Positions 45,690 to 55,521 of a DNA stretch of 64,000 nucleotides are shown one piece after another. The notes beneath the pieces are model-generated. The model searched no databases and was not told the DNA's origin. It saw nothing but the letters and a program-made list of their open reading frames with translations. Each line of letters starts with the position of its first letter. Positions within the stretch are counted from its first letter, which is position 1. The position numbers and the translations under genes are program-made. Source of the stretch: Caldilineaceae bacterium. Its GTDB lineage: Bacteria > Chloroflexota > Anaerolineae > Caldilineales > Caldilineaceae. The stretch covers positions 1-64,000 of the forward strand of contig JAGRCP010000013.1 of the NCBI GenBank assembly GCA_020433455.1. The letters run 5' to 3'.

Positions 45690-48600
45690 ATGAAAAAGCT
45701 GTATAAAAAGGACGGCGGGCGGCGGTTAAGGTTGCGAATACTCAACCTTTCTCTGTTGCTCCTGTCTTTTCTGATTGGGGGGATCGCTTTTGCGCCCGCC
45801 TCACCGGCTTTAGCGCAGGGGGGGACGGTCACGCCGCCCATGGATTTATACAATCCCACGGCCAACACAGGCGTTTATTCAACCCAGCCTGAGTTTGAGG
45901 GGATTAACGTAACAGATGGCGCAGGTGCGCCAGACGATATCGCCGGCTCTGTTGCCGTCAATGATGACGGCATCATCGGCGTGCATTTCGCGAATCAGGT
46001 GGATTCGTATAACGGGAACACGGCGCTGGACGGCACGAATGTCGTCTTCCTCAACCCGGATTTTACGCCCGCCGCTTCCTGGAAGATGAGCAATTCGGGC
46101 GACCCCGGTAATGCTCCGGGTACTAAGTCTGAAGGCATTGACGTGATGGCGGATAACACCTTTATCTACCTGGGATCCCATTACAACGTCTATCAAGCCT
46201 TGTCTGACGGCACCCGGACGTATGTCTACAACAGTGGTCCGGCCTCCAGCAGCGCCAGCTCTAGCTGGGCCATTGTCGCTCACCCGACGGATCCCAAGGT
46301 CTTTTACATCGGCGGCAATTATGGGGTTCGCAAGGTCAATATCGACACAGGCATCGTTACCGCTTTTAGTTACACGAACATCACCACTACGGTCAAGCCG
46401 TCGATCATGAAGTTCACTCCGGACGGCAATCTGATTGTTGGTGGCGACGGCTACGGTTTGCGCAAGCTTGATCCCAACTCCGGCGGTGTTCTGCTTGACT
46501 ATCCTGGCGTCCCTAATACTGTGAACCCTGCTGATCTTGCCTTCCAAAGTAACGGCGATATTATTATCGTCGGCGCACTAAGCCTGAACAGCGGCGTCTA
46601 CAATTATATGGCGCGTCTTGACGGCGTTACCGGCACTGTGGATAGTAGCTTCGCACCTCAGAAGTCACTGTATTGGCAGCACGGCGCTTCGTACGTCGGC
46701 AGCTCATTAGCGGTTGAGGTGAACGACCGGGATGAGATCTTTATGGGCGGCTCTTTTACGAACATCGACCCGAATGGTCTCGGCGGCAGCAGCAACCAGC
46801 ACCCCATCGGCGGTATTGCCAAGTTTAGCGCGGACGGCGTGCTTGACGAGGCATTTATTGAGGCTACCCATGGCTTTGGCGCTCAGGCCGCTTCAGTCAA
46901 TGGTCAGATGGCCGGGATTGCCAATGATCTGCAATTTCAGCCTGACGGTAAGCTGCTTGTTGCGGGCGGTTATGAAGGACTGCAGAATCTGCCACAGCAC
47001 GCCATTATCCGTATGCACCAGACCGGCCTGCCGGATACTCCTATCAATAACACGGTCGAGAACTTAACCGCCGATCTCGGCGTAGCCTCGACCGATCCGC
47101 TTGTAACCGGCGCCGCGACTGCTATGCCCGGATACGGCAAAGGTGCTCCTGGTCTTAACTCGCTGGTCACGGGTGATAAGGCTTATATCTGGCGTCAGGG
47201 CGAGGAATCTCTCTACAATGAGCCGGGATATCACCCCGATTACTACGGTCGCGCAAACGATGGAGACGTGTGGCCGCAGCCGCTAACTCAATATTCGCCT
47301 ATGGGCGATAAGTGGTTGACCGGCGTCACTGCCGGTATCGCCCAAAACCGGCGGATTGCTGTTTTCAATACAGACGGTACGTTGGCCTGGGATCTTTCCG
47401 GCGCCGGCGTGGGTACTGTATATGACCTGGACGGCCATGGCGGTGTTGGTCTGGTGGCGGGTCTCTTTGGGGATATAAGCACGGCTACCGATATCAAGTT
47501 ATATGACAAGGATACCGGAACACTGATCCGTTCCATTCCTCTGGATGCCGGCGCGCGGGCCAGCGTGTTTGACGTTCAGTTTTCTCCCAGTGGTCAATAC
47601 CTTTATACGCTTTCATGGCAGGACAATAACCAGCTGCATCGTTACGATGTCGCAACAGGCGCCTATCTGGGTGAGGTCGTTATACCCAACATTGATCTGA
47701 GCCAGGGCGCGGGTACCGCACCTGGATTGCGCTTCTTCTCAAACACCGGCTTCTACATTCTTCAAGAGAATGCCCACGGCTTGTTTAAGTTGGAAATGCC
47801 GACATCTGGCGCTGCCTATGCGACTCTGGACACGGCTTTTGGCCCTTTGGGTCAGGGGTACTATGACCGAGTGAACGATGATGACGGCTTTGATTACTCC
47901 AATACCAACCGTGGCGGACCTGGCGATGACTGGACTGTTGATGCTGACGGCAATGTCTATATCTACGGCTACCGAGGCAACTATTCGATTGCAGGCGGGG
48001 GCGGCGCGCTGGTCGACGGTGGCTACCATATCTCCCGCTACGGTCCGGTGGGCGTGGATTTTGATCCGGATTACATCAGTGTTAACAGCGTAGGCGGCAC
48101 CGGCGCGGGAACCAGCATTATTACGGCCAATCCTGATTCGATTGCCTGGGGGACCGGCGGTGACACGGACGGGGACGGCATTCCCGATGAATTTGACTGG
48201 GATATCGATAATGACGGTATTCCCAACATCATGGAATGCGCCTCCAGCCCCTCGCCGGATTGTGATACGGACGGCGACGGCATCCCTGATGACTATGATC
48301 TGGACAGTGACAACGACAGCATCCTGGATGTGGTGGAGGCTGGTCACGGTGGGACCGATGCTAACGGCGACGGCCGCGTGGACGGCCCTGTCGGTGATGA
48401 CGGCATTCCCGACGAGGTACAGACCGGCTTGGATCCCAATGGTCAGGATAGCAACAACGACGGCGTGCCGGATGTGGACTACACGCCTGCGGATACAGAT
48501 GGTGACGGAGCGCCTGACTTCCAGGATCTGGACAGCGACAACGACGGCATCAACGATGTCATCGAGTCGGGCGGAACGGATGCCAATGGCGACGGCATGG

Positions 48601-51383
48601 CCGACGATCCGGTGGATGGGAACGGTATTCCCGGCAGTGTGCCGGACGGCGGAGCAACGCCTCCGGACACGGACGGCGACGGCGTGCCGGACTATCGCGA
48701 TCTGGATTCGGACAACGACGGCATCAACGATGTGTCAGAGGGTCCTCATCCCGGCGCCGATACCAATGGTGACGGCATGGTGGACGGTCCGGATACGGAC
48801 GGCGACGGCATCATGGACCCGGCGGACGGAGCGCCGACCAACTTCGGTGACCTGAATGATCCTGTGACGCCTGACACGGACGGCGACGGCGTGCCGGACT
48901 ATAACGATCTGGACAGTGACAACGACGGTATCAACGACGTGGAGGAAGGCCCGAATTCCGGTGACGACGCCAATGGCGACGGCATGGTGGACGGTCCGGA
49001 CACGGACGGTGACGGCATCCAGGACCCGGCGGACGGAGCGCCGGCGACCTTTGGCGACGCTAACGATCCGGGCGCGCCTAACACGGACAGCGACGGTACG
49101 CCTGACTATCAGGACCTGGACAGCAACAATGACGGAACGACCGACCTTGAAGAGGGCGGTTTGGACCCGGCTGTGCTGGATCCGGACGGCGACGGCGTGG
49201 TCAACTGCACGACGAATTGCGATCCTGACGGCGACGGCATTCTGGCGCCGGTAGACGGCGACCCGGCCAACTACGGTGATGCGATCGACACCGACGGTGA
49301 TGGTATTCCGGATGTGGACGATCTGGACGACGACAACGATGGTATTCCGGACCTGGTAGAGTGCTCCACCAGCCCGGATGCAGGTTGTGACACAGACGGT
49401 GACGGAATTATCGACCCGTTGGACCTGGACAGCGACAATGACGGCATTCTGGATGTTGTGGAAGCCGGTCACAATGAACTCGACGCCAACGGCGACGGAC
49501 GGCTGGACGGCCCTGTGGGTACTGACGGTATTCCGGACTCGGTGCAGACCGGCCTGGATCCGAACGGCGGCCAGATTGACTATACGCCGGCGGATACGGA
49601 TGGTGACGGAGCGCCTGACTTCCAGGATCTGGACAGCGACAACGACGGCATCAACGATGTCATCGAGTCCGGCGGAACGGACGCCAATGGCGACGGCATG
49701 GCCGACGATCCGGTGGATGGGAACGGTATTCCCGGCAGTGTGCCGGACGGCGGCGCGACGCCTCCGGACACGGACGGCGACGGCGTGCCGGACTATCGCG
49801 ATCTGGATTCGGACAACGACGGCATCAACGATGTGTCAGAGGGTCCTCACCCCGGCGCCGATACCAATGGTGACGGCATGGTGGACGGTCCGGACACGGA
49901 CGGCGACGGCATCATGGATCCGGCGGACGGAGCGCCGACGACCTTTGGCGACCTGAACGATCCGGCGACGCCCGATACGGACGGCGACGGTGTGCCGGAC
50001 TATAACGATCTGGACAGTGACAACGACGGTATCAACGACGTGGAAGAAGGCCCTCATCCCGGCGCCGATACCAATGGTGACGGCATGGTGGACGGTCCGG
50101 ACACGGACGGCGACGGCATCATGGATCCGGCGGACGGAGCGCCGACGACCTTTGGCGACCTGAACGATCCGGCGACGCCCGACACGGACGGCGACGGTGT
50201 GCCGGACTATAATGATCTGGACAGCGACAACGACGGAACGACCGACCTGGAAGAGAGTGGTCTGGATCCGGTGGTGCTGGACACGGACGGCAACGGCGTG
50301 GTGGACTGTGCGGCGGATTGCGATCCGGACGGCGACGGTATTCTCACGCCGGTGGACGGTTTGCCGGTGATATGGGGCGATGCGCTGGATACGGACGGTG
50401 ACGGCGTTCCGGATTCAGTAGACCTGGACGACGACAATGACGGGATTCCGGATGTCGTGGAAGATGCCGCGACGTGTGCGGCGATGACGGGCGCTCCGTT
50501 TGCGAGTGACGACTGCGACGGTGACGGCGTGCCGAACCGGCTGGACCTGGATTCGGACAACGACGGCATCAATGATGTCGAGGAGGCCGGCGGAAACGAT
50601 CCAGACGGGGACGGCGTCATCGGCACGGGGCCGATAATGGATGTTGACGGCGACGGGCTGCATGATCCGGTTGACGATATCGACAGCGGAAGCGGAGCGG
50701 GTGAAGTAACGAACGGAACGCCGCTGCCCATGCCCGATCCGGACGGTGACGGTGCGCCGAATCCGTATGATCTGGACAGCAACAACAACGGAGTGACCGA
50801 TCTGGAAGAGAGCGGTCTGGATCCGGCGGTGCTGGACACGGACGGCAACGGCGTGGTCAACTGCACGGCGGATTGCGATCCGGACGGCGACGGTATTCTC
50901 ACGCCGGTGGACGGTTTGCCGGTGATATGGAGCGATGCGGCTATCGTAGCTGATGGCCCGGATCTGAGTCCGGATATCTCGATTACGCCCAATATCATGC
51001 ACGGCCTTCAGGGTTTCTCCGTTACGGTGAGAGTCTATGAGAAGCAAGGTTTTGACACCAACGGAACGATCACGGTGAAAATCCCGAAAGCCAGCCTCTG
51101 GCAGTTGGATGGCGCGTACGATCCCGGTTTGACTGAATTGGGGCCAATAGCGTTGGACAACGGGAACTGGAGTTATTCGTCAGACGCCGCTTCTCATATC
51201 TTCCATAGTAACGCAATGATCTCAGGCAGCGGCTTTTCGACTTTCGGCTTCAATGCAAGCTGGGATCCCCATGGAACTCAGGGATCATTGAACATCTCAG
51301 CGGTGATTGAAGCGGGAAGCGGTGCGGAAATTTTCTTCGATGATAACGGGGATGCAGATGCTGTTGACTATTTCCTGAATTAA
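45690..51383 (+). CDS. Secreted surface protein: beta-propeller-like head, long calcium-binding TSP3 stalk (1897 aa)
   Basis: Signal peptide: basic [15 protein letters not shown], hydrophobic [15 protein letters not shown], cleavage near ASPALA. Residues about 40-820 form a beta-rich head with repeats of the [11 protein letters not shown] / [12 protein letters not shown] type, as in delta-60/NHL-like propellers. Residues about 825-1750 are dozens of D-x-D-x-D-G-x-x-D thrombospondin type-3 repeats, each able to bind calcium. A C-terminal beta domain of about 140 residues follows. Parts of the stalk are duplicated almost exactly. No LPxV end motif is present, unlike its neighbour. The ATG at 45690 has GGGAG at good spacing; 45681 is also possible. 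Probably an adhesin or matrix protein. Co-located with the GEVED protein at 51634. Confidence 0.85.
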   Translation: MKKLYKKDGGRRLRLRILNLSLLLLSFLIGGIAFAPASPALAQGGTVTPPMDLYNPTANTGVYSTQPEFEGINVTDGAGAPDDIAGSVAVNDDGIIGVHFANQVDSYNGNTALDGTNVVFLNPDFTPAASWKMSNSGDPGNAPGTKSEGIDVMADNTFIYLGSHYNVYQALSDGTRTYVYNSGPASSSASSSWAIVAHPTDPKVFYIGGNYGVRKVNIDTGIVTAFSYTNITTTVKPSIMKFTPDGNLIVGGDGYGLRKLDPNSGGVLLDYPGVPNTVNPADLAFQSNGDIIIVGALSLNSGVYNYMARLDGVTGTVDSSFAPQKSLYWQHGASYVGSSLAVEVNDRDEIFMGGSFTNIDPNGLGGSSNQHPIGGIAKFSADGVLDEAFIEATHGFGAQAASVNGQMAGIANDLQFQPDGKLLVAGGYEGLQNLPQHAIIRMHQTGLPDTPINNTVENLTADLGVASTDPLVTGAATAMPGYGKGAPGLNSLVTGDKAYIWRQGEESLYNEPGYHPDYYGRANDGDVWPQPLTQYSPMGDKWLTGVTAGIAQNRRIAVFNTDGTLAWDLSGAGVGTVYDLDGHGGVGLVAGLFGDISTATDIKLYDKDTGTLIRSIPLDAGARASVFDVQFSPSGQYLYTLSWQDNNQLHRYDVATGAYLGEVVIPNIDLSQGAGTAPGLRFFSNTGFYILQENAHGLFKLEMPTSGAAYATLDTAFGPLGQGYYDRVNDDDGFDYSNTNRGGPGDDWTVDADGNVYIYGYRGNYSIAGGGGALVDGGYHISRYGPVGVDFDPDYISVNSVGGTGAGTSIITANPDSIAWGTGGDTDGDGIPDEFDWDIDNDGIPNIMECASSPSPDCDTDGDGIPDDYDLDSDNDSILDVVEAGHGGTDANGDGRVDGPVGDDGIPDEVQTGLDPNGQDSNNDGVPDVDYTPADTDGDGAPDFQDLDSDNDGINDVIESGGTDANGDGMADDPVDGNGIPGSVPDGGATPPDTDGDGVPDYRDLDSDNDGINDVSEGPHPGADTNGDGMVDGPDTDGDGIMDPADGAPTNFGDLNDPVTPDTDGDGVPDYNDLDSDNDGINDVEEGPNSGDDANGDGMVDGPDTDGDGIQDPADGAPATFGDANDPGAPNTDSDGTPDYQDLDSNNDGTTDLEEGGLDPAVLDPDGDGVVNCTTNCDPDGDGILAPVDGDPANYGDAIDTDGDGIPDVDDLDDDNDGIPDLVECSTSPDAGCDTDGDGIIDPLDLDSDNDGILDVVEAGHNELDANGDGRLDGPVGTDGIPDSVQTGLDPNGGQIDYTPADTDGDGAPDFQDLDSDNDGINDVIESGGTDANGDGMADDPVDGNGIPGSVPDGGATPPDTDGDGVPDYRDLDSDNDGINDVSEGPHPGADTNGDGMVDGPDTDGDGIMDPADGAPTTFGDLNDPATPDTDGDGVPDYNDLDSDNDGINDVEEGPHPGADTNGDGMVDGPDTDGDGIMDPADGAPTTFGDLNDPATPDTDGDGVPDYNDLDSDNDGTTDLEESGLDPVVLDTDGNGVVDCAADCDPDGDGILTPVDGLPVIWGDALDTDGDGVPDSVDLDDDNDGIPDVVEDAATCAAMTGAPFASDDCDGDGVPNRLDLDSDNDGINDVEEAGGNDPDGDGVIGTGPIMDVDGDGLHDPVDDIDSGSGAGEVTNGTPLPMPDPDGDGAPNPYDLDSNNNGVTDLEESGLDPAVLDTDGNGVVNCTADCDPDGDGILTPVDGLPVIWSDAAIVADGPDLSPDISITPNIMHGLQGFSVTVRVYEKQGFDTNGTITVKIPKASLWQLDGAYDPGLTELGPIALDNGNWSYSSDAASHIFHSNAMISGSGFSTFGFNASWDPHGTQGSLNISAVIEAGSGAEIFFDDNGDADAVDYFLN
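48166..50950 (+). repeat. TSP3-repeat-coding DNA with recent internal duplications
   Basis: GC-rich tandem coding repeats. A block from about 48490 recurs about 1,101 bp later (from about 49591), nearly identical over more than 300 bp. 49845-50051 is followed by a near-identical 207-bp copy at 50052-50258 (69 codons). All keep the frame. Confidence 0.85.
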
Positions 51384-51633
51384 GACGATAGCGGCTTTAC
51401 TGCAAAAAAGGTATGCCAAGGCAGAAAGTCCGGTTTCCGATACGCCAAGATCCCTGTTGTCGGAAACCGGATCCTTGCAGCAGAGCCGGTGATGACATGT
51501 AGTGTGGCTTGGCGACTCGTCCCAACGAGCCGCCGGGCCCTACTGCATAGCAGGGTCATGTTGTAGAAGATCAGTTCCAGAATTTATTCGCTCGGTATCA
51601 TCATATACGAGCAATTCATAGGAGTACAGAGAG
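51384..51633. other. Structured leader region between the two surface-protein genes
   Basis: A perfect 12-bp inverted repeat TCCGGTTTCCGA / TCGGAAACCGGA (51429-51440, 51460-51471) may act as a weak terminator of the upstream gene. It is followed by the branched RNA candidate at 51492-51559. Confidence 0.5.
51492..51559 (+). ncRNA. Candidate structured RNA element upstream of the GEVED gene
   Basis: Closing stem ATGAC/GTCAT encloses two hairpins. One is extended: GGC/GCC, then GGCG/CGCC, then CTCGT/ACGAG with loop CCCA. The other is CTGC-ATA-GCAG. It is 75 nt before the ATG of the downstream gene. It does not match the c-di-GMP class I riboswitch pattern I know. Could be a cis-regulatory element or chance folding in GC-rich DNA. 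Confidence 0.3.
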
Positions 51634-53130
51634 ATGAAAAAAATGACGTGGTTGGGCGTGCTATTCCTCTATTTGGCGACATATGTTTTGTCGCCGGCAG
51701 TGGTTCATGCACAACAACCGGATGCTGTGTTAGCTGCTCAGGATCCGTATGTATATGATCCCGTTATTACGCCAACACCGTTGTTGCCGGTTGAGTTTGG
51801 CGGCGCTGGAGATATTTCTTTCAAAATTGGAAATTTACTCTCCGAACCGTTGACGCTCTACTCGGATCCGGCTGGACGGATGACCGTAAAAGTCACTTTG
51901 TCATATGGCGAGCCCGATGGTGATCCGCTGGCAGCCATATCGGGAGTTGGAGCCGGCTGGTTTGATTGGTCATATGCTGCAACCAATAAGACCTATACGG
52001 GCGTTCAGAATCAAGACATCGGCGGGTCAGTTTTAGAACCGGTCGTTATTGCTTATAAGGTAACCCAAAATTCATACTCGACTGGTACGCCGGCGAACGG
52101 ATTCAATGTGAATATCCAACCCGGAAATCATGATAACCAGGTAACAGATAACGATAAGGTATCTGCCTATACCTATGTTGCAGCCTCTGATTTTGGCGAT
52201 GCGCCGGAAAGCTATGGCATTGCAGAGCATAAGATTACGGTAGATAACCCGGCGACGTTTATGTATCTGGGAACAACCGTCGATCCTGAATTTGCCAACC
52301 AGGCTTCGCTGGATGCCACGGGCGATGATGCCAATGACTCCAACACGCTGAACCCGACAAATGATGAGAACGGCGTGACGTTCCCGGTCATGGGTCAGGG
52401 TCATTCGGTTGTGATACCCGTTGTGTTGGGCTTTGGACAGACGGGCGCTTTTCTGGGCGGATATCTGAACGCCTGGATCGATTGGAATGCAGATGGAGAT
52501 TTCGCCGATGCCGGTGAACAGATTGCCGATAGTGTGACTATCAATGCGGATGTAGTCTCAAAGATTTACAATGTAAACGTCACGATTCCGGCTGACGCCA
52601 AAATCGGAAAGACAATTGCGCGCTTCCGGTTCGGCGCTGACGTTGCCACTCCGAGCGATGCGGTCGCTGCAGCCGGTACAGACGGCATGGTGACGGCGGC
52701 CGCGGCCGATGCCGCCGCCTATGGCGAGGTGGAAGATTACCAAATAGAGGTCATTAGCCCCGCCCTGTCTGCCCCTCTTTCCTATGAGTATGCCGAGCGG
52801 GATGGTGACACGGTTTACTTCATTTGGGAGACGGCGACGGAGACGAGTAACGTCGGCTTCAATCTGTATATGGAGTTCGCCGACGGTTCGGTGCAATTGG
52901 TCAATAGTGAGATGGAGCCGTCACACGTTATTGATTCGGTAACGCCGACCCATTACACTTACCAGGCAAACGTAGTTGGTGACAGCTATGACATTGAGTT
53001 TGTGCATATAGATAGCTCGATCGAGCGCTACGGGCCCTTCAAGATCGGCGAAGAGTATGGTGAGCCGGTGGCTGTGGACGAAAGCGCCCTGATCGACTCG
53101 CTTTACCTGCCTCTGGTTACGAGCCGCTAA
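51634..53130 (+). CDS. Secreted GEVED-domain protein with LPLV C-terminus (498 aa)
   Basis: Signal peptide MKKMTWLGVLFLYLATYVLS to about residue 26 (VVHA). An N-terminal beta domain of about 150 residues is followed by DFGDAPESYG and a GEVED-type domain: YLNAWIDWNADGDFADAGEQ, RFRFGADVATPSD and the name-giving AYGEVEDYQIEV. A Fn3-like domain follows (YFIWETATETSNVGFNLY). It ends DSLYLPLVTSR, like the end of the subtilisin at 22.8 kb. GGAGTACAGAG precedes the ATG. Adjacent to the TSP3 protein, so both may form part of a surface layer or matrix. Confidence 0.82.
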   Translation: MKKMTWLGVLFLYLATYVLSPAVVHAQQPDAVLAAQDPYVYDPVITPTPLLPVEFGGAGDISFKIGNLLSEPLTLYSDPAGRMTVKVTLSYGEPDGDPLAAISGVGAGWFDWSYAATNKTYTGVQNQDIGGSVLEPVVIAYKVTQNSYSTGTPANGFNVNIQPGNHDNQVTDNDKVSAYTYVAASDFGDAPESYGIAEHKITVDNPATFMYLGTTVDPEFANQASLDATGDDANDSNTLNPTNDENGVTFPVMGQGHSVVIPVVLGFGQTGAFLGGYLNAWIDWNADGDFADAGEQIADSVTINADVVSKIYNVNVTIPADAKIGKTIARFRFGADVATPSDAVAAAGTDGMVTAAAADAAAYGEVEDYQIEVISPALSAPLSYEYAERDGDTVYFIWETATETSNVGFNLYMEFADGSVQLVNSEMEPSHVIDSVTPTHYTYQANVVGDSYDIEFVHIDSSIERYGPFKIGEEYGEPVAVDESALIDSLYLPLVTSR

Positions 53131-53216
53131 TACAGTTCGGCGTGAATCCCATGACAGAAATTCAATTGTTCTGCTGTTGGAAGAAACTGGATAAGGATTT
53201 CTGCCGGGATTCACTA
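53131..53216. repeat. 86-bp dispersed palindromic element, copy B
   Basis: Aligns without gaps to 5675-5760. Ends are inverted: GTGAATCCCATGACAGAAAT against ATTTCTGCCGGGATTCAC. It begins directly after the TAA of the GEVED gene; TACAG / CTGTA may extend the arms to 53226. Confidence 0.8.
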
Positions 53217-53615
53217 ATACGCTGTATGCAACGTGCGTTTGGTCAGGCCGGATACGTCCGACCCTGGTTGCGCCGGCTTTGGCGTTTAGCCGATCTCTAG
53301 CGAGTGCAGAGACGGATTGACCGTCAACAACAAAAAAAGCGGGGCCCGCGGGCCCCGCTTTTTTTTGTTGTGCGCTTGTGCTGAATATACTTCCCATAGC
53401 GGAGAGGCGCTTCGCTCTTCCCCTTCTCAATTGAAATATACCCCTGCCGGAAGCGGATACCGTTGTCGTTGCCCGCGAAATAGGGTATCCTGCCTTTCCG
53501 ACGGTTATCGGTCCGGCAACTGCTGCATTCAGCATAAGTACCCCTTGCCGGCCCCCCTCAGCCGTATGCCGAACAACCATTTAATCAACGGTAACAAAAA
53601 AAGGTGCATATTCTT
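53217..53615. other. Non-coding region with a strong terminator
   Basis: Apart from the terminator at 53326-53375, the region holds small GC-rich inverted segments only; no gene is supported. Confidence 0.5.
53326..53375. terminator. Bidirectional rho-independent terminator
   Basis: CAACAAAAAAAGCGGGGCCC meets GGGCCCCGCTTTTTTTTGTTG; the stem is extended by A/T pairing and a CAACA/TGTTG pair at the base. Confidence 0.92.
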
Positions 53616-54113
53616 TTGGACATTCGGATTATTCGCAGTCAGCGACGCAAGCGTACCGTCCAGGCCAAAGAGGTAAATGGCGTTATCGAGGTGCGCGTCC
53701 CGGCAGACATGAGCGATGAGGAACTCGCGCCCATCGTAGAGAAATTGACCGGGCGGCTGCAAAAGCGCAAAGCGCGTAATGCACTGGATGACGACGCACT
53801 CCAGGCGCGGGCGGAATTGCTCAACCGGCGTTATTTTGACGGCCGTCTGCGGTGGCGTTCCATCCAATGGGTGACCAATCAGACGCAACGCTTCGGCAGC
53901 TGCACGCCCAGCCGGGGCACGATTCGCCTTTCCCATCGGCTGGGAACCATGCCCCGCTTTGTGCAGGATTACGTCATCGTTCACGAACTGGCCCACCTGG
54001 AAGAGGCCAACCACGGCCCTGACTTTTGGGCGTTGGTCAACCGCTATCCGCTTACCGAGCGGGCCCGCGGCTATCTCATGGCGGTGGGCCTGGAAGAGTC
54101 GGAGGAGGAGTGA
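53616..54113 (+). CDS. YgjP/DUF45-type metallopeptidase
   Basis: 165 residues. An N-terminal basic beta region (IRSQRRKRTVQAK, IEVRVPADMSDEEL) is followed by a zinc-protease core: FGSCTPSRGTIRLSHRLGTM, then HELAHLEEANHGPDFW with the HExxH motif and third His. This is the YgjP (M48-like, DUF45) group, often found with restriction or stress genes; substrates are unknown. The start was set at TTG 53616, with AAAGGTG 9 bases upstream; GTG at 53604 is part of that ribosome site. It lies 9 bp before the WYL regulator and is probably co-transcribed with it. Confidence 0.82.
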   Translation: MDIRIIRSQRRKRTVQAKEVNGVIEVRVPADMSDEELAPIVEKLTGRLQKRKARNALDDDALQARAELLNRRYFDGRLRWRSIQWVTNQTQRFGSCTPSRGTIRLSHRLGTMPRFVQDYVIVHELAHLEEANHGPDFWALVNRYPLTERARGYLMAVGLEESEEE

Positions 54114-54122
54114 GGGGCCATC

Positions 54123-55154
54123 ATGCATGGACAAAATGTGACGCTGCCGCGCATCCTTAGCTTGTTGCGCTGTCTGCAGATTGCACCCGGCAGCCGGGAC
54201 AACCTCATGGACCGGGTGGGCGTCGATTTCGATCCTGACGCCTATTGGGGGAAAGACGGCACGGTTGACCGCAAGCGCTTTGAAAACGACATCAAGCGCC
54301 TGCGCGATCTGGATGTGGATATCCTTTATGCCGACGGCGAGTACCATTTGCGCGGCTACGGCGACTTTTCGCCGGTCACGCTGGGGGATAATGAGCTGGA
54401 CACGCTGGCCTTTCTGGCCGAAACTTTTTCACCTGAAGCGCCCCACCATCGGCAGGTGGACGCGCTGCTGCGCCGAATCTACGACTGGCTGCCCGAGAGT
54501 CGGCGCGACTCCATTCCCCTGCGGCGACGGCGTCTGCAGATCGATCTCAACCGCCGTGACAGCGATGAGATCGCGCCGAGGGTGCAACAGATTCTCGATC
54601 AGGCCGTGGGGAAGCGCCTGATCCGCTTTGCCTATCGGTCACCCGGCCAGGCTGACGGCGAGCTGCGTTTCCACACCGTCGAGCCGTGGTCCACCTATTT
54701 CGACACCACCCGCCGCCATTTCTATCTCGACGCCTTTCGCCGTGAGGTGGACGGCCCTTATGGGCGCTGGCGCGAGACGGCCTGGGTCCAGTATCGGCCG
54801 GCGCGCATCGTGCCCGAGAGTCTGGAAACCCTGCCGAACCGCCTGCCGCCTGAACCGCCGCGCCGCCCCCGTATCCGCCTGGAATACCTGCTCGCGCCGG
54901 ACATTGCCCGGCTGGGCGAGATCACCCGTCACTTTGCCGAAACCGAAATCCACGGGGAAGAGGCGGATGGCTGGGTGCGGGTCACCGCGCAGACGGATAA
55001 CCTCTTCAGTGCCGTGCGCCTGCTGCTGAGCTACGGCCCCAATTGCCGCGTCATCGGCGGTCCCGAAGCGCGCCGGGAGATGGCACGGCTGACGCAGAAA
55101 ATGGCAGAGTTGTATGCCGATTCGGAAGAAAGCGGAAACTCCCCAATTATTTAG
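54123..55154 (+). CDS. WYL-domain transcriptional regulator
   Basis: 343 residues. The N-terminal region (LPRILSLLRCLQIAPGSRDN ... KRFENDIKRLRDLDVDILYA) is a winged-helix DNA-binding part. A linker follows, then a WYL domain (LIRFAYRSPGQADGELRFHT, VEPWSTYFDTTRRHFYLDAF) and a WCX extension (YLLAPDIARLGEITRHFAET, LLLSYGPNCRVIGGPEARRE). WYL proteins sense nucleotides or nucleic-acid ligands. One of them represses a type I-D CRISPR locus in Synechocystis, and this gene lies just upstream of a type I-D operon, so it is the likely cas regulator. The 9-bp inverted repeat at 55260-55288 is a possible binding site. Confidence 0.85.
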   Translation: MHGQNVTLPRILSLLRCLQIAPGSRDNLMDRVGVDFDPDAYWGKDGTVDRKRFENDIKRLRDLDVDILYADGEYHLRGYGDFSPVTLGDNELDTLAFLAETFSPEAPHHRQVDALLRRIYDWLPESRRDSIPLRRRRLQIDLNRRDSDEIAPRVQQILDQAVGKRLIRFAYRSPGQADGELRFHTVEPWSTYFDTTRRHFYLDAFRREVDGPYGRWRETAWVQYRPARIVPESLETLPNRLPPEPPRRPRIRLEYLLAPDIARLGEITRHFAETEIHGEEADGWVRVTAQTDNLFSAVRLLLSYGPNCRVIGGPEARREMARLTQKMAELYADSEESGNSPII

Positions 55155-55521
55155 GGAGACCGTGTGGGAAGATGGGGAAAGTGAAGGAGAGAAAAGGTCG
55201 ATTGTGCCGGAGGAATAATCGGAACAATTGATGGGTAATGTTTTTGAATTCAGAGATTTATCGGAGGTTTCTTGGGTGGACCTCCGATGAATCCTGTAAT
55301 AGCCCCTGATTAGCTTATGGAGTGAACGATGGTCCGGCCCGGCGCCGCCGAATCAATTCGGCGGCTGCTACGGAAAACGTGTTGAAACACGTTGCGCATT
55401 CGGACGCCCGAACAGGCTTCAGCCTGTTTCCCGTAGCAGGCAACGGTTTCAACCGCTGCCGCTGAGCCAAGCCCGGCGATGATCGTACGAGGCCCAAAGG
55501 CCCCAACAAGCCCATACAGAC
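55155..55521. promoter_or_regulatory. Gap between WYL regulator and cas operon with a 9-bp inverted repeat
   Basis: ATCGGAGGT (55260-55268) and ACCTCCGAT (55280-55288) form a perfect inverted repeat about 230 bp before cas10d; no T tract, so an operator is plausible. Dispersed repeat R2 (55342-55460) occupies the rest. No convincing promoter could be picked. Confidence 0.4.
55342..55460. repeat. Dispersed 120-bp repeat, copy R2
   Basis: Starts GCGCCGCCGAATCAATTCGG, contains ACAGGCTTCAGCCTGTTTCC and ends ACGGTTTCAACCGCTGCC. Homologous to R1 (42071-42190) and, reversed, to R3 (62601-62640). It directly precedes cas10d. Confidence 0.85.

Noticed and set aside
48166-50950. CRISPR-like regular repeats
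   Set aside because: The periodicity is from translated calcium-binding D-x-D-x-D-G repeats in one long open frame; no spacer-repeat structure.
51492-51559. c-di-GMP class I riboswitch
   Set aside because: Lacks the conserved junction and GAAA-type tetraloop receptor sequences.
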